Shown in pieces: positions 35,096 through 45,700 of a stretch of 46,590 nt of DNA; within the stretch, counting starts at the first letter, position 1, and each line of letters opens with the position of its first letter. This DNA comes from Phycisphaeraceae bacterium. GTDB taxonomy: Bacteria; Planctomycetota; Phycisphaerae; Phycisphaerales; Phycisphaeraceae. The DNA is taken from positions 1-46,590 of the forward strand of contig JAFIFY010000141.1 of the NCBI GenBank assembly GCA_020831765.1, in the 5' to 3' direction. Made by a program: the position numbers and the translations under genes. Below the pieces are notes generated by a model. It worked only from the letters and a program-made list of their open reading frames with translations, was not told the origin of the DNA and did no database searches.

Positions 35096-35370
35096 TGGGC
35101 TCCTGTATCCAGCTTCATCCGGCGGTTGGCGACCCGGGCGCAGGCGCATCGACAAATCGCCGCCTGCCCAGTTGTTGATCCTGGTCCGCCCGAACTTTGG
35201 GGGCGATCATCTTATGTTCTGGCTATGCTGGCGTCTTGTTTGCGGCCGCCGCCGCCCGGGGCCGGCCAGTGGCCGCGGCCGGCGCGGGCAAGGGTACCGC
35301 TGGGTTCCCGGCTCTTATCGGCTCGCGGCAAGGCTCGGATTTCGACCGGATCAACGCGGAAATATCGCCC

Positions 35371-36756
35371 ATGGCAACAATGAGTTTTTTTCAGAATCGA
35401 CTTGGCCGCACCGATGGGGTGTCGCTGGAGGTGGACAAGTGGCGTGCGATCCTGCGCGATCGGCTGGGACACCAGGTACGTTACTGCTCGGGCAACGATG
35501 ATGTGGCCGGCAATGACCACCTGCCCGAGCTTTACGCCCAACATCCCCGCACCTGGAAAATCCTCCGCAACGGCACCGTCGCCATGACCGACGACTACGC
35601 CCGCGAGGAAGACCTCGAACTGGAGATCTACAACCACGCCGACGTGATCGAAGCCAAGCTGCTTCAGTTCATCACGGAGAAGAAGGTCGATGTGCTGATC
35701 CCCAACAATCTCTGCTCGGGCGGGTATCAGCCGGCCGCCGCCATCGCGTTTCATCGGGTCATCCAGCGCACCGGCAAGCCGGCGATCATCCACAGCCATG
35801 ATTTTTATTTCGAGGATTCAGGGGAAGTTAGCGCAACCTGCCAGACCGTCGCCAGCATCTATGAGCGCTACTTTCCGCCCAAGCTGCCCAATGTCCGGCA
35901 TGTGGTGATCAACCGCATCGCCCAGCGGCGGATCAAGGAACGCAAGAACATCGATGCCCGTGTCGTGCCCAACGTGTTCGATTTCCGGCAGGAGCCGTGG
36001 CGGCAGGATGACTACAACGCCGATTTCCGCGAGGCCTTCGGGATCGGCGCCGATGACCTTCTGGCCTTGCAGGCGACGCGCATCCTCGATCGCAAGGGTG
36101 TGGAGATGGCCATCGACCTGGTGGCGAAGCTGGGCGAGCCCCAGCGGCGACGGGCGCTGTCCGGAATGAAGACGGCTGTTGGCGGCCGGGTGGGTGAATC
36201 TTCGCGCATCGTCCTGTTGTGCGCCGGCATTGTGGAAACCATCGGCATCAGCGGCGACTACTGGAACGCCCTGAAGGACCATGCCCGCGAGCTTGGCGTG
36301 GAGATGATCCATGTCGGCGATCGCGTCGCGCACAGTCGCGGCCGGGACGATGGCGGGCGTAAGATTTATTCTCTGTGGGACAGCTATGTGCAGGCGGATT
36401 TTGTCACCTATCCCAGCACATGGGAAGGGTGGGGCAATCAGTTCATCGAGGCGGTCTTCGCCCGCCTGCCCGTGGTGGTGTTCGAGTATCCCGTCTGGCG
36501 GAGCGATCTGGGGCCGGCGGGGTTTGATGTGATCTCGCTGGGCGGCGAGGTGGACCGGCGCGACTCGCGCGGACTGGCTCATGTCGCCGGCTCGGTGCTC
36601 GAGCGGGCGGCTGATCAGACCGTCGCCGTCCTGACCGACCCCGATCGGCGAGAGCGCATGGCTGAGGCCAACTACCGGATCGGGCTTGAGCGATTCAGCA
36701 TGGAGACACTCGAGGGCATCATTCGAGAGCTATTGGGTGAGGCCGGAATCGGCTGA
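35371..36756 (+). CDS. glycosyltransferase, GT4-like
   Basis: A 461-residue GT-B fold enzyme. The start FFQNRLGRTDGVSLEVDKW has the Gly-rich GVS element of family 4 enzymes. PAIIHSHDFYF lies at the end of the N-terminal domain, LQATRILDRKGVEMAI begins the C-terminal domain, and TWEGWGNQFIEAVF gives the E-x7-E motif for the donor sugar (near residues 350-358). The donor and acceptor are unknown. The start is ATG 35371 or ATG 35380, with GGAA upstream; the open frame further upstream (from 35197) is low-complexity. Its stop overlaps the ATG of the next gene (TGATG), so the two are translationally coupled. Confidence 0.85.
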   Translation: MATMSFFQNRLGRTDGVSLEVDKWRAILRDRLGHQVRYCSGNDDVAGNDHLPELYAQHPRTWKILRNGTVAMTDDYAREEDLELEIYNHADVIEAKLLQFITEKKVDVLIPNNLCSGGYQPAAAIAFHRVIQRTGKPAIIHSHDFYFEDSGEVSATCQTVASIYERYFPPKLPNVRHVVINRIAQRRIKERKNIDARVVPNVFDFRQEPWRQDDYNADFREAFGIGADDLLALQATRILDRKGVEMAIDLVAKLGEPQRRRALSGMKTAVGGRVGESSRIVLLCAGIVETIGISGDYWNALKDHARELGVEMIHVGDRVAHSRGRDDGGRKIYSLWDSYVQADFVTYPSTWEGWGNQFIEAVFARLPVVVFEYPVWRSDLGPAGFDVISLGGEVDRRDSRGLAHVAGSVLERAADQTVAVLTDPDRRERMAEANYRIGLERFSMETLEGIIRELLGEAGIG

Positions 36757-37379
36757 TGGAGGAACTGGCGTTAGGGGGTGTTGCGATGATGGGGATCACA
36801 TGGCGTCTGGATTCATTGGATGGATGGCATGATGCGCCGGTCCGGAAGATCGGCTCGCCGCGCATCGAACTGACCGATCGGGGCGCGGCCATCGCCTTCG
36901 ACTGCCGCGATGACGGCCTGATCGTGGCCGATGATCCGCTGGCCGGAGCGGACCGGTTCACGCTTGAAGCCCTGTTCATGCCCAGGCGCGGCGGGCTTGA
37001 AGAACAGCGGTTCGTCCACCTCCAGGCCGATGACCAACCCGACCGCGCCCTGCTGGAGCTGCGGCTGGCCAGCCCCGATCACTGGTACGCCGACACCTTC
37101 ATCGGCACCGCCGACCACGAGCACTTCCTCAATGACCCGGCACTGACCCACCCCATGGAACAGTGGCACACGCTTGCTCTGGTCTGCGATGGCCGAACGA
37201 TGAGCCAGTGGGTCAACGGGCAGAAAGAACTGGAGATGGAAATCCGGTTCCAGCCGCGCCCGAAGGGAAAAACCGCGCTGGGCATGCGCATCAACCAGGT
37301 CTGGTGGTTCTGCGGCCTGCTCCACACCATCCGTATGACCCCGGCCGTTGTCGAGCCCAAGGGGCTATTGCGGCCGTAA
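36756..37379 (+). CDS. LamG/concanavalin A-like domain protein
   Basis: A 207-residue protein that looks like one beta-sandwich of the LamG/ConA type: DRFTLEALFMPRR, EQRFVHLQADDQPDRALLEL, QWHTLALVCDGRTMSQWVNG (the typical strand pair around W-x-N-G) and MRINQVWWFCGLLHTIRMT. Such domains bind carbohydrates or act as glycan lyases. No signal peptide is seen. ATG 36756 overlaps the preceding stop; ATGs at 36786 and 36789 have a better AGGGGGTG site and may be the real start. Coupling with a glycosyltransferase suggests a shared glycan target. Confidence 0.65.
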   Translation: MEELALGGVAMMGITWRLDSLDGWHDAPVRKIGSPRIELTDRGAAIAFDCRDDGLIVADDPLAGADRFTLEALFMPRRGGLEEQRFVHLQADDQPDRALLELRLASPDHWYADTFIGTADHEHFLNDPALTHPMEQWHTLALVCDGRTMSQWVNGQKELEMEIRFQPRPKGKTALGMRINQVWWFCGLLHTIRMTPAVVEPKGLLRP

Positions 37380-37518
37380 GGGGTGCGGGCGATCGGCGAT
37401 GCCAGTGAAGGCGAACCTGGAAGGCGATCCCACCGAGCCCTTGGATTGCCGGGCAAGCCAATCGATACACCGCCGATCACTCCAGAGACATCGAACCGGA
37501 CCGACTTCTCCCGCAGGC

Positions 37519-37530
37519 TAAAATCAGCCG
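37519..37530 (+). promoter_or_regulatory. putative leaderless -10 element of uvrA
   Basis: TAAAAT (37519-37524) is followed by 6 bases and the uvrA ATG, placing transcription at or next to the start codon. No Shine-Dalgarno is present. A -35 match is weak (CGGACC region). The same spacing occurs before the CBS gene at 1861. Confidence 0.35.
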
Positions 37531-40503
37531 ATGAAGACTTCTTCGATTTCGATTCGCGGTGCGCGGGAGCATAATCTCAAGAGCATCGATCTGGACATCC
37601 CCCGCGATCGGCTTATCGTTATAACTGGCTTATCCGGAAGCGGTAAGAGCAGCCTGGCCTTTGACACGATCTACGCCGAGGGGCAGCGGAAGTATGTCGA
37701 GAGCCTCTCGGCCTATGCGCGGCAGTTTCTTGATCAGCTTCGTAAGCCGGATATGGAATCGATCGAAGGGCTGCCGCCGACCATTGCCATCGAGCAGCGG
37801 TCGGCTTCGCACAATCCCCGCTCGACTGTGGCGACCACCACGGAAATCTATGACTTTCTTCGCCTGCTCTTTGCCCGGATCGGACAGCCGCGCTGCTGGC
37901 ACACCGAACCCGGCGGCAAGGTGTGTGGCGAGCCGATCAGCGGTCAGGCGGCCGAGCAGATCGTGGACAATCTGCTGACACTGCCCGAGGGGGCTCGGCT
38001 GATGGTGCTGGCGCCGGTGGTGCGCGGCAAGAAGGGGCATCACAAGGAAGTGTTCCAATCGCTGATCCGGCAGGGGTTCGTCCGGGCCCGCGTTGATGGC
38101 CAGCTTCTGGACCTGCGCCAGATCAAGGGCGAGACACCCTTCACCACCCAGAAGCAGCGATATCAGGCTCACGATATCGAAGTGGTCGTTGACCGCATCG
38201 TGATCAACGTATCCACGGATGAAGACCGCGCCCGCACGCAAAGCCGGATCACCGAATCCGTCGAGCTGGCGCTCAAGATCGCCGATGGGCTGGTCATCGC
38301 CGCCGTGCAGGCCGACAAGCAGAACGACCAATGGCTCGATCGAATCTTCAGCGAACGTTACGCCTGCCCGAAGCATCCTGAATGCAACCTTGCCGAACTG
38401 GAGCCGAGGCTCTTCAGCTTCAACAGCCCGCACGGGGCATGCGGCAAATGCGGCGGCCTGGGCACGCTGCTGGAGTTTGATCCGGAGTTGGTCGTGCCGC
38501 ATCCGGAGATGACGCTGGCCGAAGGCGCGATCGAGCCGTGGAAGATCAACGGCCCGCAGATGAACGCCTGGTATGCCCGCATGTTGCGCAAGTTCTGCCG
38601 CGACTTTGGCGTGGACATGCATCAGAGCTTCGCCAAGCTTTCCAAGACGCAGCGGCGAATCCTGATGCACGGCACCAACGCCCGTGATGAAGGAAAATTC
38701 GACACCCGCTTCGAAGGCGTGATTCCCAATCTCCATCGCCGCTGGGAGAACACCCAGAGCGAATACGTCAAAACCAAGCTCCATCCATACCTCTCCGAAG
38801 CGCCTTGCGATGCGTGCGGCGGTCTGCGGTTGCGCCCCGAGGCGTTGCATGTCTTCATCCCGGCCCAGTTCGCCGCCGGCGAGGCGATGGAGATTCGTGG
38901 CGCGGGCGCGGCGTTCGGCCGGCCGGAGCTGTTCAACATCGCCGATGTCACGGCCATGACGGTCGAGCACGCCGCGGCGATGTTTCAGGGCCTGAAGCTT
39001 GGCGAGGAATCGGCCCAGATCGCCCAGCCGATCCTCAAGGAAGTGGCCGCGCGTCTTGGCTTCATGCTCAGCGTCGGCCTGGGTTATCTGAGTCTCAACC
39101 GCGCCACCGGCACACTTTCCGGTGGTGAAAGCCAGCGTATCCGGCTGGCCACGCAGGTGGGCTCGGGCCTGGTCGGTTGCTGTTATGTGCTGGACGAGCC
39201 GACCATCGGCCTGCATCAGCGCGACAACGATCGACTGATCGCCACACTGCGGCATCTGACCGACATCGGCAACACGGTGATCGTGGTCGAGCACGATGAG
39301 GACACGATCCGCGCGGCCGACCACATGATCGACATCGGCCCCGGTCCCGGCCGCCATGGCGGGCAAGTGGTCGCGCAGGGTTCGATGAAAGACATCATGG
39401 CTTGTCCGGGATCACTGACCGGGGCTTTTCTTTCCGGCCGCAAGTCCATCGCCGTGCCCGCGCGCCGACGTGCGATGAATCACGACCAGGGGCTGGTGGT
39501 CAAGGGTGCGCGGCAGAACAATCTCAAGAACGTGGAGGTCACTTTTCCGCTTGGCGGGGTCGTTTGCGTGACCGGAGTTTCCGGCTCGGGCAAGAGCACG
39601 TTGGTCAATCAGATTCTGCTTCGCGCCGCGCGGCGGCACCTGACCGGCTCTCGCGAGAAGCCGGGCGACCACGACCGCATCACCGGCTTGCGCGGCATCG
39701 ACCGGATCATCGATGTGGATCAATCGCCCATCGGCCGCACGCCACGATCCAACCCCGCGACCTACACCGGCATGTTCGATCTGATCCGCCAACTCTTCAG
39801 CCAGACCAAAGAGGCCCGCATCCGCGGCTATAAGCCCGGGCGGTTCAGCTTCAACGTCAAGGGCGGACGCTGCGAGGCATGCCAGGGTCAGGGCATCAAG
39901 AAGATCGAGATGCACTTTCTGCCCGATGTTTTCGTTAACTGCGAAGTATGCCGAGGTAAGCGTTACAACCGCGAGACGCTGGAAGTGCGCTACAAGGGCA
40001 AGAACATCGCGCAGGTGCTGGAGAGCACGATCGAGGAGGCTTTGGCGTTCTTCGAAAGCTTCCCGGCGATCCGGCGCATTCTGGAGGCGGTCAACGATGT
40101 GGGGCTTTCGTATGTTCAGCTTGGCCAGGCCTCGACAACGCTCTCGGGCGGTGAAGCCCAGCGCGTCAAGCTGGCCAGCGAGCTTTCCAAACGGGCAACC
40201 GGCAACACGCTCTACATCCTGGATGAGCCGACCACCGGCCTTCACTTTGCGGATATCGATAAGCTCTTGACCGTGCTCCATCGTCTGGCCGATCAGGGCA
40301 ACACCATCGTGGTGATCGAGCACAATCTGGATGTGATCAAGAACGCGGACTGGATCATCGACCTCGGGCCCGAAGGTGGGCAGCGGGGCGGTCGGATCGT
40401 GGCCACCGGAACGCCCGAACAGATCATCGAGAACCCCGATTCGCACACCGGCCGGTTCCTGGTCCGGCATCTGCGGAGCCTGGAGCCGGTCGCCGTGGCC
40501 TGA
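37531..40503 (+). CDS. uvrA: excinuclease ABC subunit A, UvrA
   Basis: A 990-residue damage-recognition ATPase of nucleotide excision repair, acting as a dimer with UvrB. Two ABC modules: Walker [10 protein letters not shown] (K39) and GVSGSGKST (K688), signatures [12 protein letters not shown] and [12 protein letters not shown], Walker [11 protein letters not shown] and [10 protein letters not shown]. The first zinc site is unusual, with CPKHPEC in place of the common C-x2-C, then CGKCGG; the second is normal (CEACQGQG and CEVCRGKR). It is about 50 residues longer than E. coli UvrA (940), with added loops in the first half. It stands alone between the LamG and carbonic anhydrase genes. Confidence 0.97.
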   Translation: MKTSSISIRGAREHNLKSIDLDIPRDRLIVITGLSGSGKSSLAFDTIYAEGQRKYVESLSAYARQFLDQLRKPDMESIEGLPPTIAIEQRSASHNPRSTVATTTEIYDFLRLLFARIGQPRCWHTEPGGKVCGEPISGQAAEQIVDNLLTLPEGARLMVLAPVVRGKKGHHKEVFQSLIRQGFVRARVDGQLLDLRQIKGETPFTTQKQRYQAHDIEVVVDRIVINVSTDEDRARTQSRITESVELALKIADGLVIAAVQADKQNDQWLDRIFSERYACPKHPECNLAELEPRLFSFNSPHGACGKCGGLGTLLEFDPELVVPHPEMTLAEGAIEPWKINGPQMNAWYARMLRKFCRDFGVDMHQSFAKLSKTQRRILMHGTNARDEGKFDTRFEGVIPNLHRRWENTQSEYVKTKLHPYLSEAPCDACGGLRLRPEALHVFIPAQFAAGEAMEIRGAGAAFGRPELFNIADVTAMTVEHAAAMFQGLKLGEESAQIAQPILKEVAARLGFMLSVGLGYLSLNRATGTLSGGESQRIRLATQVGSGLVGCCYVLDEPTIGLHQRDNDRLIATLRHLTDIGNTVIVVEHDEDTIRAADHMIDIGPGPGRHGGQVVAQGSMKDIMACPGSLTGAFLSGRKSIAVPARRRAMNHDQGLVVKGARQNNLKNVEVTFPLGGVVCVTGVSGSGKSTLVNQILLRAARRHLTGSREKPGDHDRITGLRGIDRIIDVDQSPIGRTPRSNPATYTGMFDLIRQLFSQTKEARIRGYKPGRFSFNVKGGRCEACQGQGIKKIEMHFLPDVFVNCEVCRGKRYNRETLEVRYKGKNIAQVLESTIEEALAFFESFPAIRRILEAVNDVGLSYVQLGQASTTLSGGEAQRVKLASELSKRATGNTLYILDEPTTGLHFADIDKLLTVLHRLADQGNTIVVIEHNLDVIKNADWIIDLGPEGGQRGGRIVATGTPEQIIENPDSHTGRFLVRHLRSLEPVAVA

Positions 40504-40540
40504 TGGGAGTCGGATCGCGGGGCGAATCCGGTGGACGGTC

Positions 40541-40570
40541 TTCAAGCATCGAGTGGCGATCCGGTATGAT
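40541..40570 (+). promoter_or_regulatory. putative promoter of the carbonic anhydrase gene
   Basis: TTCAAG (40541-40546), an 18-base spacer and TATGAT (40565-40570). The predicted start near 40577 gives a leader of about 44 bases to ATG 40621. Confidence 0.5.
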
Positions 40571-40620
40571 CCGGTTTCGAGCAGCCTGGGTTTTGTCGGG
40601 TCGATGCGCGGGAATGAATC

Positions 40621-41235
40621 ATGATTGAAGCGGAAGAAGCGCTGGCCAGGCTGCGTGAGGGGCATCGACGGTACATGGCCTGTGAACACAGCCATGAGAG
40701 CCTTGTCGGAAGCGGTCGCCGCGCACAGGTGGCGGCCAGCCAGCATCCATTCGCCGTGATCCTGGGTTGTTCGGATTCGCGGGTGCCGGCGGAGTTGATC
40801 TTTGATCAGGGGCTTGGCGATCTATTTGTCATTCGCGTGGCGGGCAATATCGTCTCGCCGTCGCAGATCGGCAGCGTGGAGTTCGCGGTCGAGGAGTTTC
40901 CCACGCGACTGGTCGTCGTGCTCGGCCATAGCCGCTGCGGCGCGGTCCTGGCGACGCTCAACGAACTGACCCGGCCGTCGGGCAAATGCTCGGAGAACAT
41001 CGGCTTCATCGTCAACCGCATCCGGCCGTCGGTCGAGCACCTGGTCGAGGCCGAGCCCGATGCTTCACCCGATGACCTGCTCCGCCGCGCTGTCCGGGCC
41101 AACATCCGAAAATCGGTTCAACAGCTTGGCCAGGAATCGGAGATTCTCGAAAAGGTGATCCGCGATGATGGCCTGAAGATCATCGGCGCTGAATACTCGC
41201 TGGAGACGGGCGAGGTTATGTTTATGGATGAGTGA
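40621..41235 (+). CDS. beta-class carbonic anhydrase
   Basis: A 204-residue zinc enzyme interconverting CO2 and bicarbonate. Zinc ligands are C50 (CSDSR), H103 and C106 (GHSRCGAV); the Asp-Arg pair D52-R54 of the active site is present, and FVIRVAGNIV is typical of the family. The length is normal and no signal peptide is seen, so it is cytoplasmic. ATG 40621 has GGGAA 6 bases upstream and its own likely promoter. Confidence 0.95.
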   Translation: MIEAEEALARLREGHRRYMACEHSHESLVGSGRRAQVAASQHPFAVILGCSDSRVPAELIFDQGLGDLFVIRVAGNIVSPSQIGSVEFAVEEFPTRLVVVLGHSRCGAVLATLNELTRPSGKCSENIGFIVNRIRPSVEHLVEAEPDASPDDLLRRAVRANIRKSVQQLGQESEILEKVIRDDGLKIIGAEYSLETGEVMFMDE

Positions 41236-41289
41236 CTACCCGCATAGTTCCGAGCTGAATCACGGTCGGACAATGGAGGAGATTTGCCG

Positions 41290-42234
41290 ATGTGTCCGCG
41301 ACAGGCAAAGACTGATGAGTTGGACAATGACATGCCGGTGCTGTTCGGCATATTTCCATGGTGGACAGGTGTTGTCCTCATCATTCTGACTTGGGTGGTT
41401 ACGATGTACGGCTTGCCGGCCTTACTTTACCTCATGGCACAATGGGTACCCAGTGAGGTAGCAAAGATTGTACTGTCGGATTTGTCGAGCATACTTCCAA
41501 ATCTTTCGCCGATCTTTACAGCGCTTGCCGGGTTGTGGTGGCTTGTCATCATGGTCGACCGAGTCCGCGACCGCAAGCTGTTGGACAAGCAGACCGGTCT
41601 GGGGAGCATCCGACGATTGTCGTGGGAGGACTTCGAGCGGTTGCTTGCCGAGGCGTACCGTCGGCTGGGCTACTCAGTCAAGCTGACGCCGGAAGGTGCT
41701 GACGGTGGTGTAGACCTTGTTCTTGTCAAAGATGGCCGGAAATCCGTTGTCCAGGCAAAGCGTTGGCGGACTTACAAAGTCGGTGTCGATAAGGTGCGTG
41801 AACTGTATGGGGTTCAGTCGGCCATGGGTGTCGATTCAAGTATAATGGTGACCTGCGGCCGCGCAACCACGGATGCACGGCGTTTTGCGCGGCATACGGG
41901 GATGACGCTGATCGAGGGACGTGAACTGGTAGCGATGATTCGAAGTGTTCAGCGAAGCGTTGCTGCCGGGGAAGATCAGCGATCATCCGCTAAGGTGGAA
42001 GAATCACGACTATTGGCCGCAGCGACAGGTGGGACCGGGATGGAAGCCGATTTGGCGGATGACGCACACATCCCACTGACCGCGACTCCCGGGCCGGCTG
42101 TGGCCGCGCCGCTTTGTCCTCGTTGCGGAATCCTCATGGTTCAGCGAACCGCCCGACGCGGCGCTAATGCAGGGGGGAAGTTCTGGGGATGCCCTCGGTA
42201 TCCGGATTGCCCCGGCATTCGCCAGATGTCCTGA
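41290..42234 (+). CDS. membrane-anchored Mrr-like restriction endonuclease with topoisomerase-type zinc finger
   Basis: A 314-residue protein in three parts. Residues 1-95 hold two transmembrane helices (about 24-50 and 72-92). Residues 108-215 are an Mrr_cat-type endonuclease domain: LSWEDFERLLAEAYRRLGY, then GADGGVDLVLVKDGRKSVVQ and AKRW, giving the PD-(D/E)xK-type residues D142, Q155 and K157. Residues 276-307 form a C4 zinc finger (C276, C279, C301, C307; CPRCG and FWGCPRYPDCPG) like those of topoisomerase I. The start ATG 41290 is set by GGAGGAG 8 bases upstream. Its base composition and codon use look more AT-rich than the neighbours, a hint of transfer. Likely type IV-like DNA cleavage at the membrane, by inference. 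Confidence 0.85.
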   Translation: MCPRQAKTDELDNDMPVLFGIFPWWTGVVLIILTWVVTMYGLPALLYLMAQWVPSEVAKIVLSDLSSILPNLSPIFTALAGLWWLVIMVDRVRDRKLLDKQTGLGSIRRLSWEDFERLLAEAYRRLGYSVKLTPEGADGGVDLVLVKDGRKSVVQAKRWRTYKVGVDKVRELYGVQSAMGVDSSIMVTCGRATTDARRFARHTGMTLIEGRELVAMIRSVQRSVAAGEDQRSSAKVEESRLLAAATGGTGMEADLADDAHIPLTATPGPAVAAPLCPRCGILMVQRTARRGANAGGKFWGCPRYPDCPGIRQMS

Positions 42235-42704
42235 TGCCGCGGGCGGGAACAATTGTCAATAAATCCACAGGCGTGATGCGATCCGGTCCGTCGCGACGTG
42301 AGCAAGGGCTGCCGAATAAGAGTCGTAAAGTCATTTCTTAAATGGCTTTATATTGAAATAACGCTTTCGGGAGAGAAAATCGACCCTCGACCCTTCTCTG
42401 GCGGGGTGTATGTTGGTAAACTGTGGAGAATCAAGGTATTTCGGCCCCGGCTCTGTGGAAGAGGGTCGGGTGGCCGATGGGCGATCCGCCGCCCGCCATG
42501 AAGTCCGGCCGCGTCCGGCTCGAGGCTGGCAGGCTGATGATTGCGGGGGACGGCTGACTGGGCCGGGCGTAGACTTTGCCGTGCCGGCCTTTCCCGGGGT
42601 TCGGCTTTCACTGTGGTCGTCCAGCGTGGCGGAATCGCATTGCGGGCGGATTGTCGATTCGATGCTCCCGCCTGTTTGGTGTTCCCCGACATGGAGGTCT
42701 GATC
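42235..42704 (+). other. 470-base intergenic region before smc
   Basis: A clearly AT-rich patch (about 42310-42385) stands out from GC-rich surroundings. A 67-codon frame from GTG 42298 shows no family features. No hexamer pair fits well enough to call a promoter. A GGAGG at 42693-42697 serves smc. Confidence 0.5.
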
Positions 42705-45700
42705 TTGCGACTGGCCAAACTGACCCTGAGCGGTTTCAAATCCTTCGCCGATAAAACGGAGATCGCGTTCGATGCCCCGATCATCGGCATCGTCGGTCCC
42801 AATGGCTGCGGCAAGAGCAATGTTGTCGATGCGATCAAGTGGGTATTGGGCGAGCTCAGTCCCAAGAGTCTGCGCGGCGATTCGATGACGGACATGATCT
42901 TCAACGGTTCGGCGACGCGCCGGCCATCGGGCATGGCTTCGGTCACGCTGCACTTTGACAATCGGGATCGTCGCCTGCCGCTGGAGATGGATGAGGTCGC
43001 GGTGACGCGCCAGCTCTTCCGGGATGCCACCAGCGAGTACATGATCAATCGCAAGCGGGTTCGGCTCAGGGACATCCGCGATCTGTTTTTCGATACCGGC
43101 ATCGGCACCGATGCTTATGCCATCATCGAGCAGGGCAAGGTTGACCTGCTGCTACGCGCCAACGCCCAGGAGCGCCGCGAGATTTTCGAGGAGGCGGCGG
43201 GCATTTCACGCTTCAAGGCGCGCCGCAAGGAAGCCCAGCGCAAGCTTGACCGCATCGAGCAGAATCTCACCATCGCAAGAACGCGGCTGGAAGACCTTGA
43301 GCGCCGGTTGCGAAGCGTCAAGGCCCAGGCCGGCCGCGCCCGAAGCTATCAGGAGATGTCCAATCGCCTTCGCGAGTTGAGGCTTGAACTGGCGATGGCC
43401 GAGCACCATCGGCTCACCACGCAACGAAGCGGGCTGGATGAGGAGCTTCAGCAGGTCGAGGCCGACCGGAACCTGGCCCAGCGCCACCTTGAGAATCTGG
43501 ACGGCCGATTGGCCGATGTCCGTCAGGAGCGCGACGGAGCGATCACCGCCCTCGGCCAGGCCGAACAGCAGCACATCCAGCAGAAATCACGGCTCGAGAA
43601 AGCCGAGCAGCGTCGTGAGTATGCCGGAAAATCCCTGGTTGAACTGGATGAAGAGGTTGAGCGTCATGCCCAGAGCATGAAGTCGATCCAGCAGCGTCAT
43701 GAGGAGCTTGAGGCCGAGCTTGCCGGTGAGCGGCGGGGGCTTGAGGAGCTCGAGTCGCGAAGGCGGGACCGGGCCGCGGAGCTTAGCCGGGTTCAGGAAG
43801 CCGATCGCGCGATGCGGCAGCAGTTGGCCGAACTGGCCGCGCGGATCGAGGAAGATAAGGCCGAGGTGGTCGGGCTGCTGCGTCAGACGGCGGTGCTGAA
43901 TAATCAGGTCGAATCGCTGGAGCGCTTCGAGAAGACGCTTCAGGGGCAGCGTGAAAACTCAAGCGCTCGCGGCGCTGAGATCGACCAGGAACTGGAAACG
44001 CTCGAGATCGATCACACCAAGGCCCGGGGCCTTCACGAGGAGAACGAAGCCGAGCTGGAGTCGAACACCGTCAAACTGGATGCGGTGAACCAGGATCTGA
44101 ACCGGCTTGATGAAGATCAGCGCACCGTGACCCACCGGCTGGGTGAACTGCGTGAGCAGCGCTCGGGGATGGCCAGCCGTCGAGATCTGCTTCAGGAGTT
44201 GGAGGATCGGCGCGAAGGGTTGAGCGATCCGGTCCGCGCGTTGCTTGAGCTTCCCGAGGAAGAACGCCAGGCGCTTGGCGGACTTGAACTGGTTGCGGAC
44301 CTGGTCGAAGCCGATGTCGCCGATGCCGCACTGGTCGAGGCGGCGCTGGGTGAATATGCCCAGTGCCTGATCGTCCACGATGGTTCGGCGGTCGAGCGCA
44401 TCAGCCGGATGCAGCTCAAGGGCCGGGTTCCGCTGTTGATCGGCGATGGCCGTCGAGTGACGATCGCCGATGGCCGGGTGGTCGGCGATACGGCGGGGCA
44501 TGGGCAAGGTGAGCCACTGGCGTTGGATGCCGGTCGCAGGCACGGGTTGGAGCCGGTTCTGGGTCGCATGCGGATACGACCTCACGCCCGCGCGCTGATT
44601 CAGCGGCTGCTGGCCCGGAGCTATTTCGTCGGCAGCCTGGCCGGAGGGCTGGCATTGTCGGCGGCCGATTCCGAGATCGCCGCGCTGCGTCTGGTGACCT
44701 TGCGGGGCGAGTTGATCCATGGTGATGGCCGGATTCATGTCGGGCCAACCGGCTCGGGTTCCGGTGATGGTCTGATCCAGCGGCGAAGCGAACTGGCGAT
44801 GTTGAATCGTCAGTTGGTTGAGATCGATCAGTCGATCGAAGAGGACCAGCGCACGCTTGCCGGCCTGGGCGACCGGGTCAACGAACTGGCCGGCATCTCG
44901 CGCGATCTTCGTCAGGCGCTGCACGAATGCCAGAAACAGCGGATCGCATTGGGCAATCGGCTGGAGAACCTGTCCGACCGCATCGAGCGGCTGAACCGGG
45001 AAAAGCCCGTGGTCGCGGCGGAGCTGGCGCGTCTGGATGAGCAGTTGGCCGAATCGGCCGAACAGAAGGCCGGCCACCTGGCATCCATCGAGCAGTTGCG
45101 AACGGAAAGCGCATCGCGCGAGGCGGAACTGGAATCGCAGCGCAAGCGGCTTGATGAGCTTCGCGCCGAGGCCGAGAGCTCGCGCGAGCGGGTGACGGCC
45201 GTGCGCATCGAGGTGGGGCGTCTGGATGAGCAACGAGCCTCGGCGCAGCGTCAGTTGCGTTCGATGGAAGTGGCCCTGGCCGATCTGGATCGCCGCAGGA
45301 GCGGCCTGGAAGAGCAGGCGCGCGGCCACAGCGCGCGGCGAACCGATCTGGAAGCCGCCCGATCCGAAGCCATCGAAGAAACCCGGCTGGCCGATCGGGA
45401 AATCGCGCGCTGGGCCGGCGAACTGGAAGAAGCCCGTGAGCGACGGGAACGGCTGGATGCGGACCTGAAGGAATTCGAAGGCCTGTCGACCTCGACCCGA
45501 CAGGAGTTGGAAAAATCCGAAGCGGCGCTCCACAAGCTGGAAATCCGCCAGCGGGAGCTGGAACTGAAGGAAGAATCGCTTCGCCAGCGCGCTATCGAGC
45601 AGGTCGGGGTGGACCCGGCCGAAACCTACGACCCGGCGAACCCGCCGGATATCGAAAACTTCGACTGGCGGCAGGTCAACAGTGAGATCGACCAGCTTCG

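Noticed and set aside
40511-40530. Terminator after uvrA (CGGAT...ATCCG)
   Set aside because: Short stem with a bulge and no T run; it could be chance in GC-rich DNA.
42298-42501. 67-codon frame between the Mrr-like gene and smc
   Set aside because: GTG start without Shine-Dalgarno, no family resemblance, runs through an AT-rich then GC-rich boundary.
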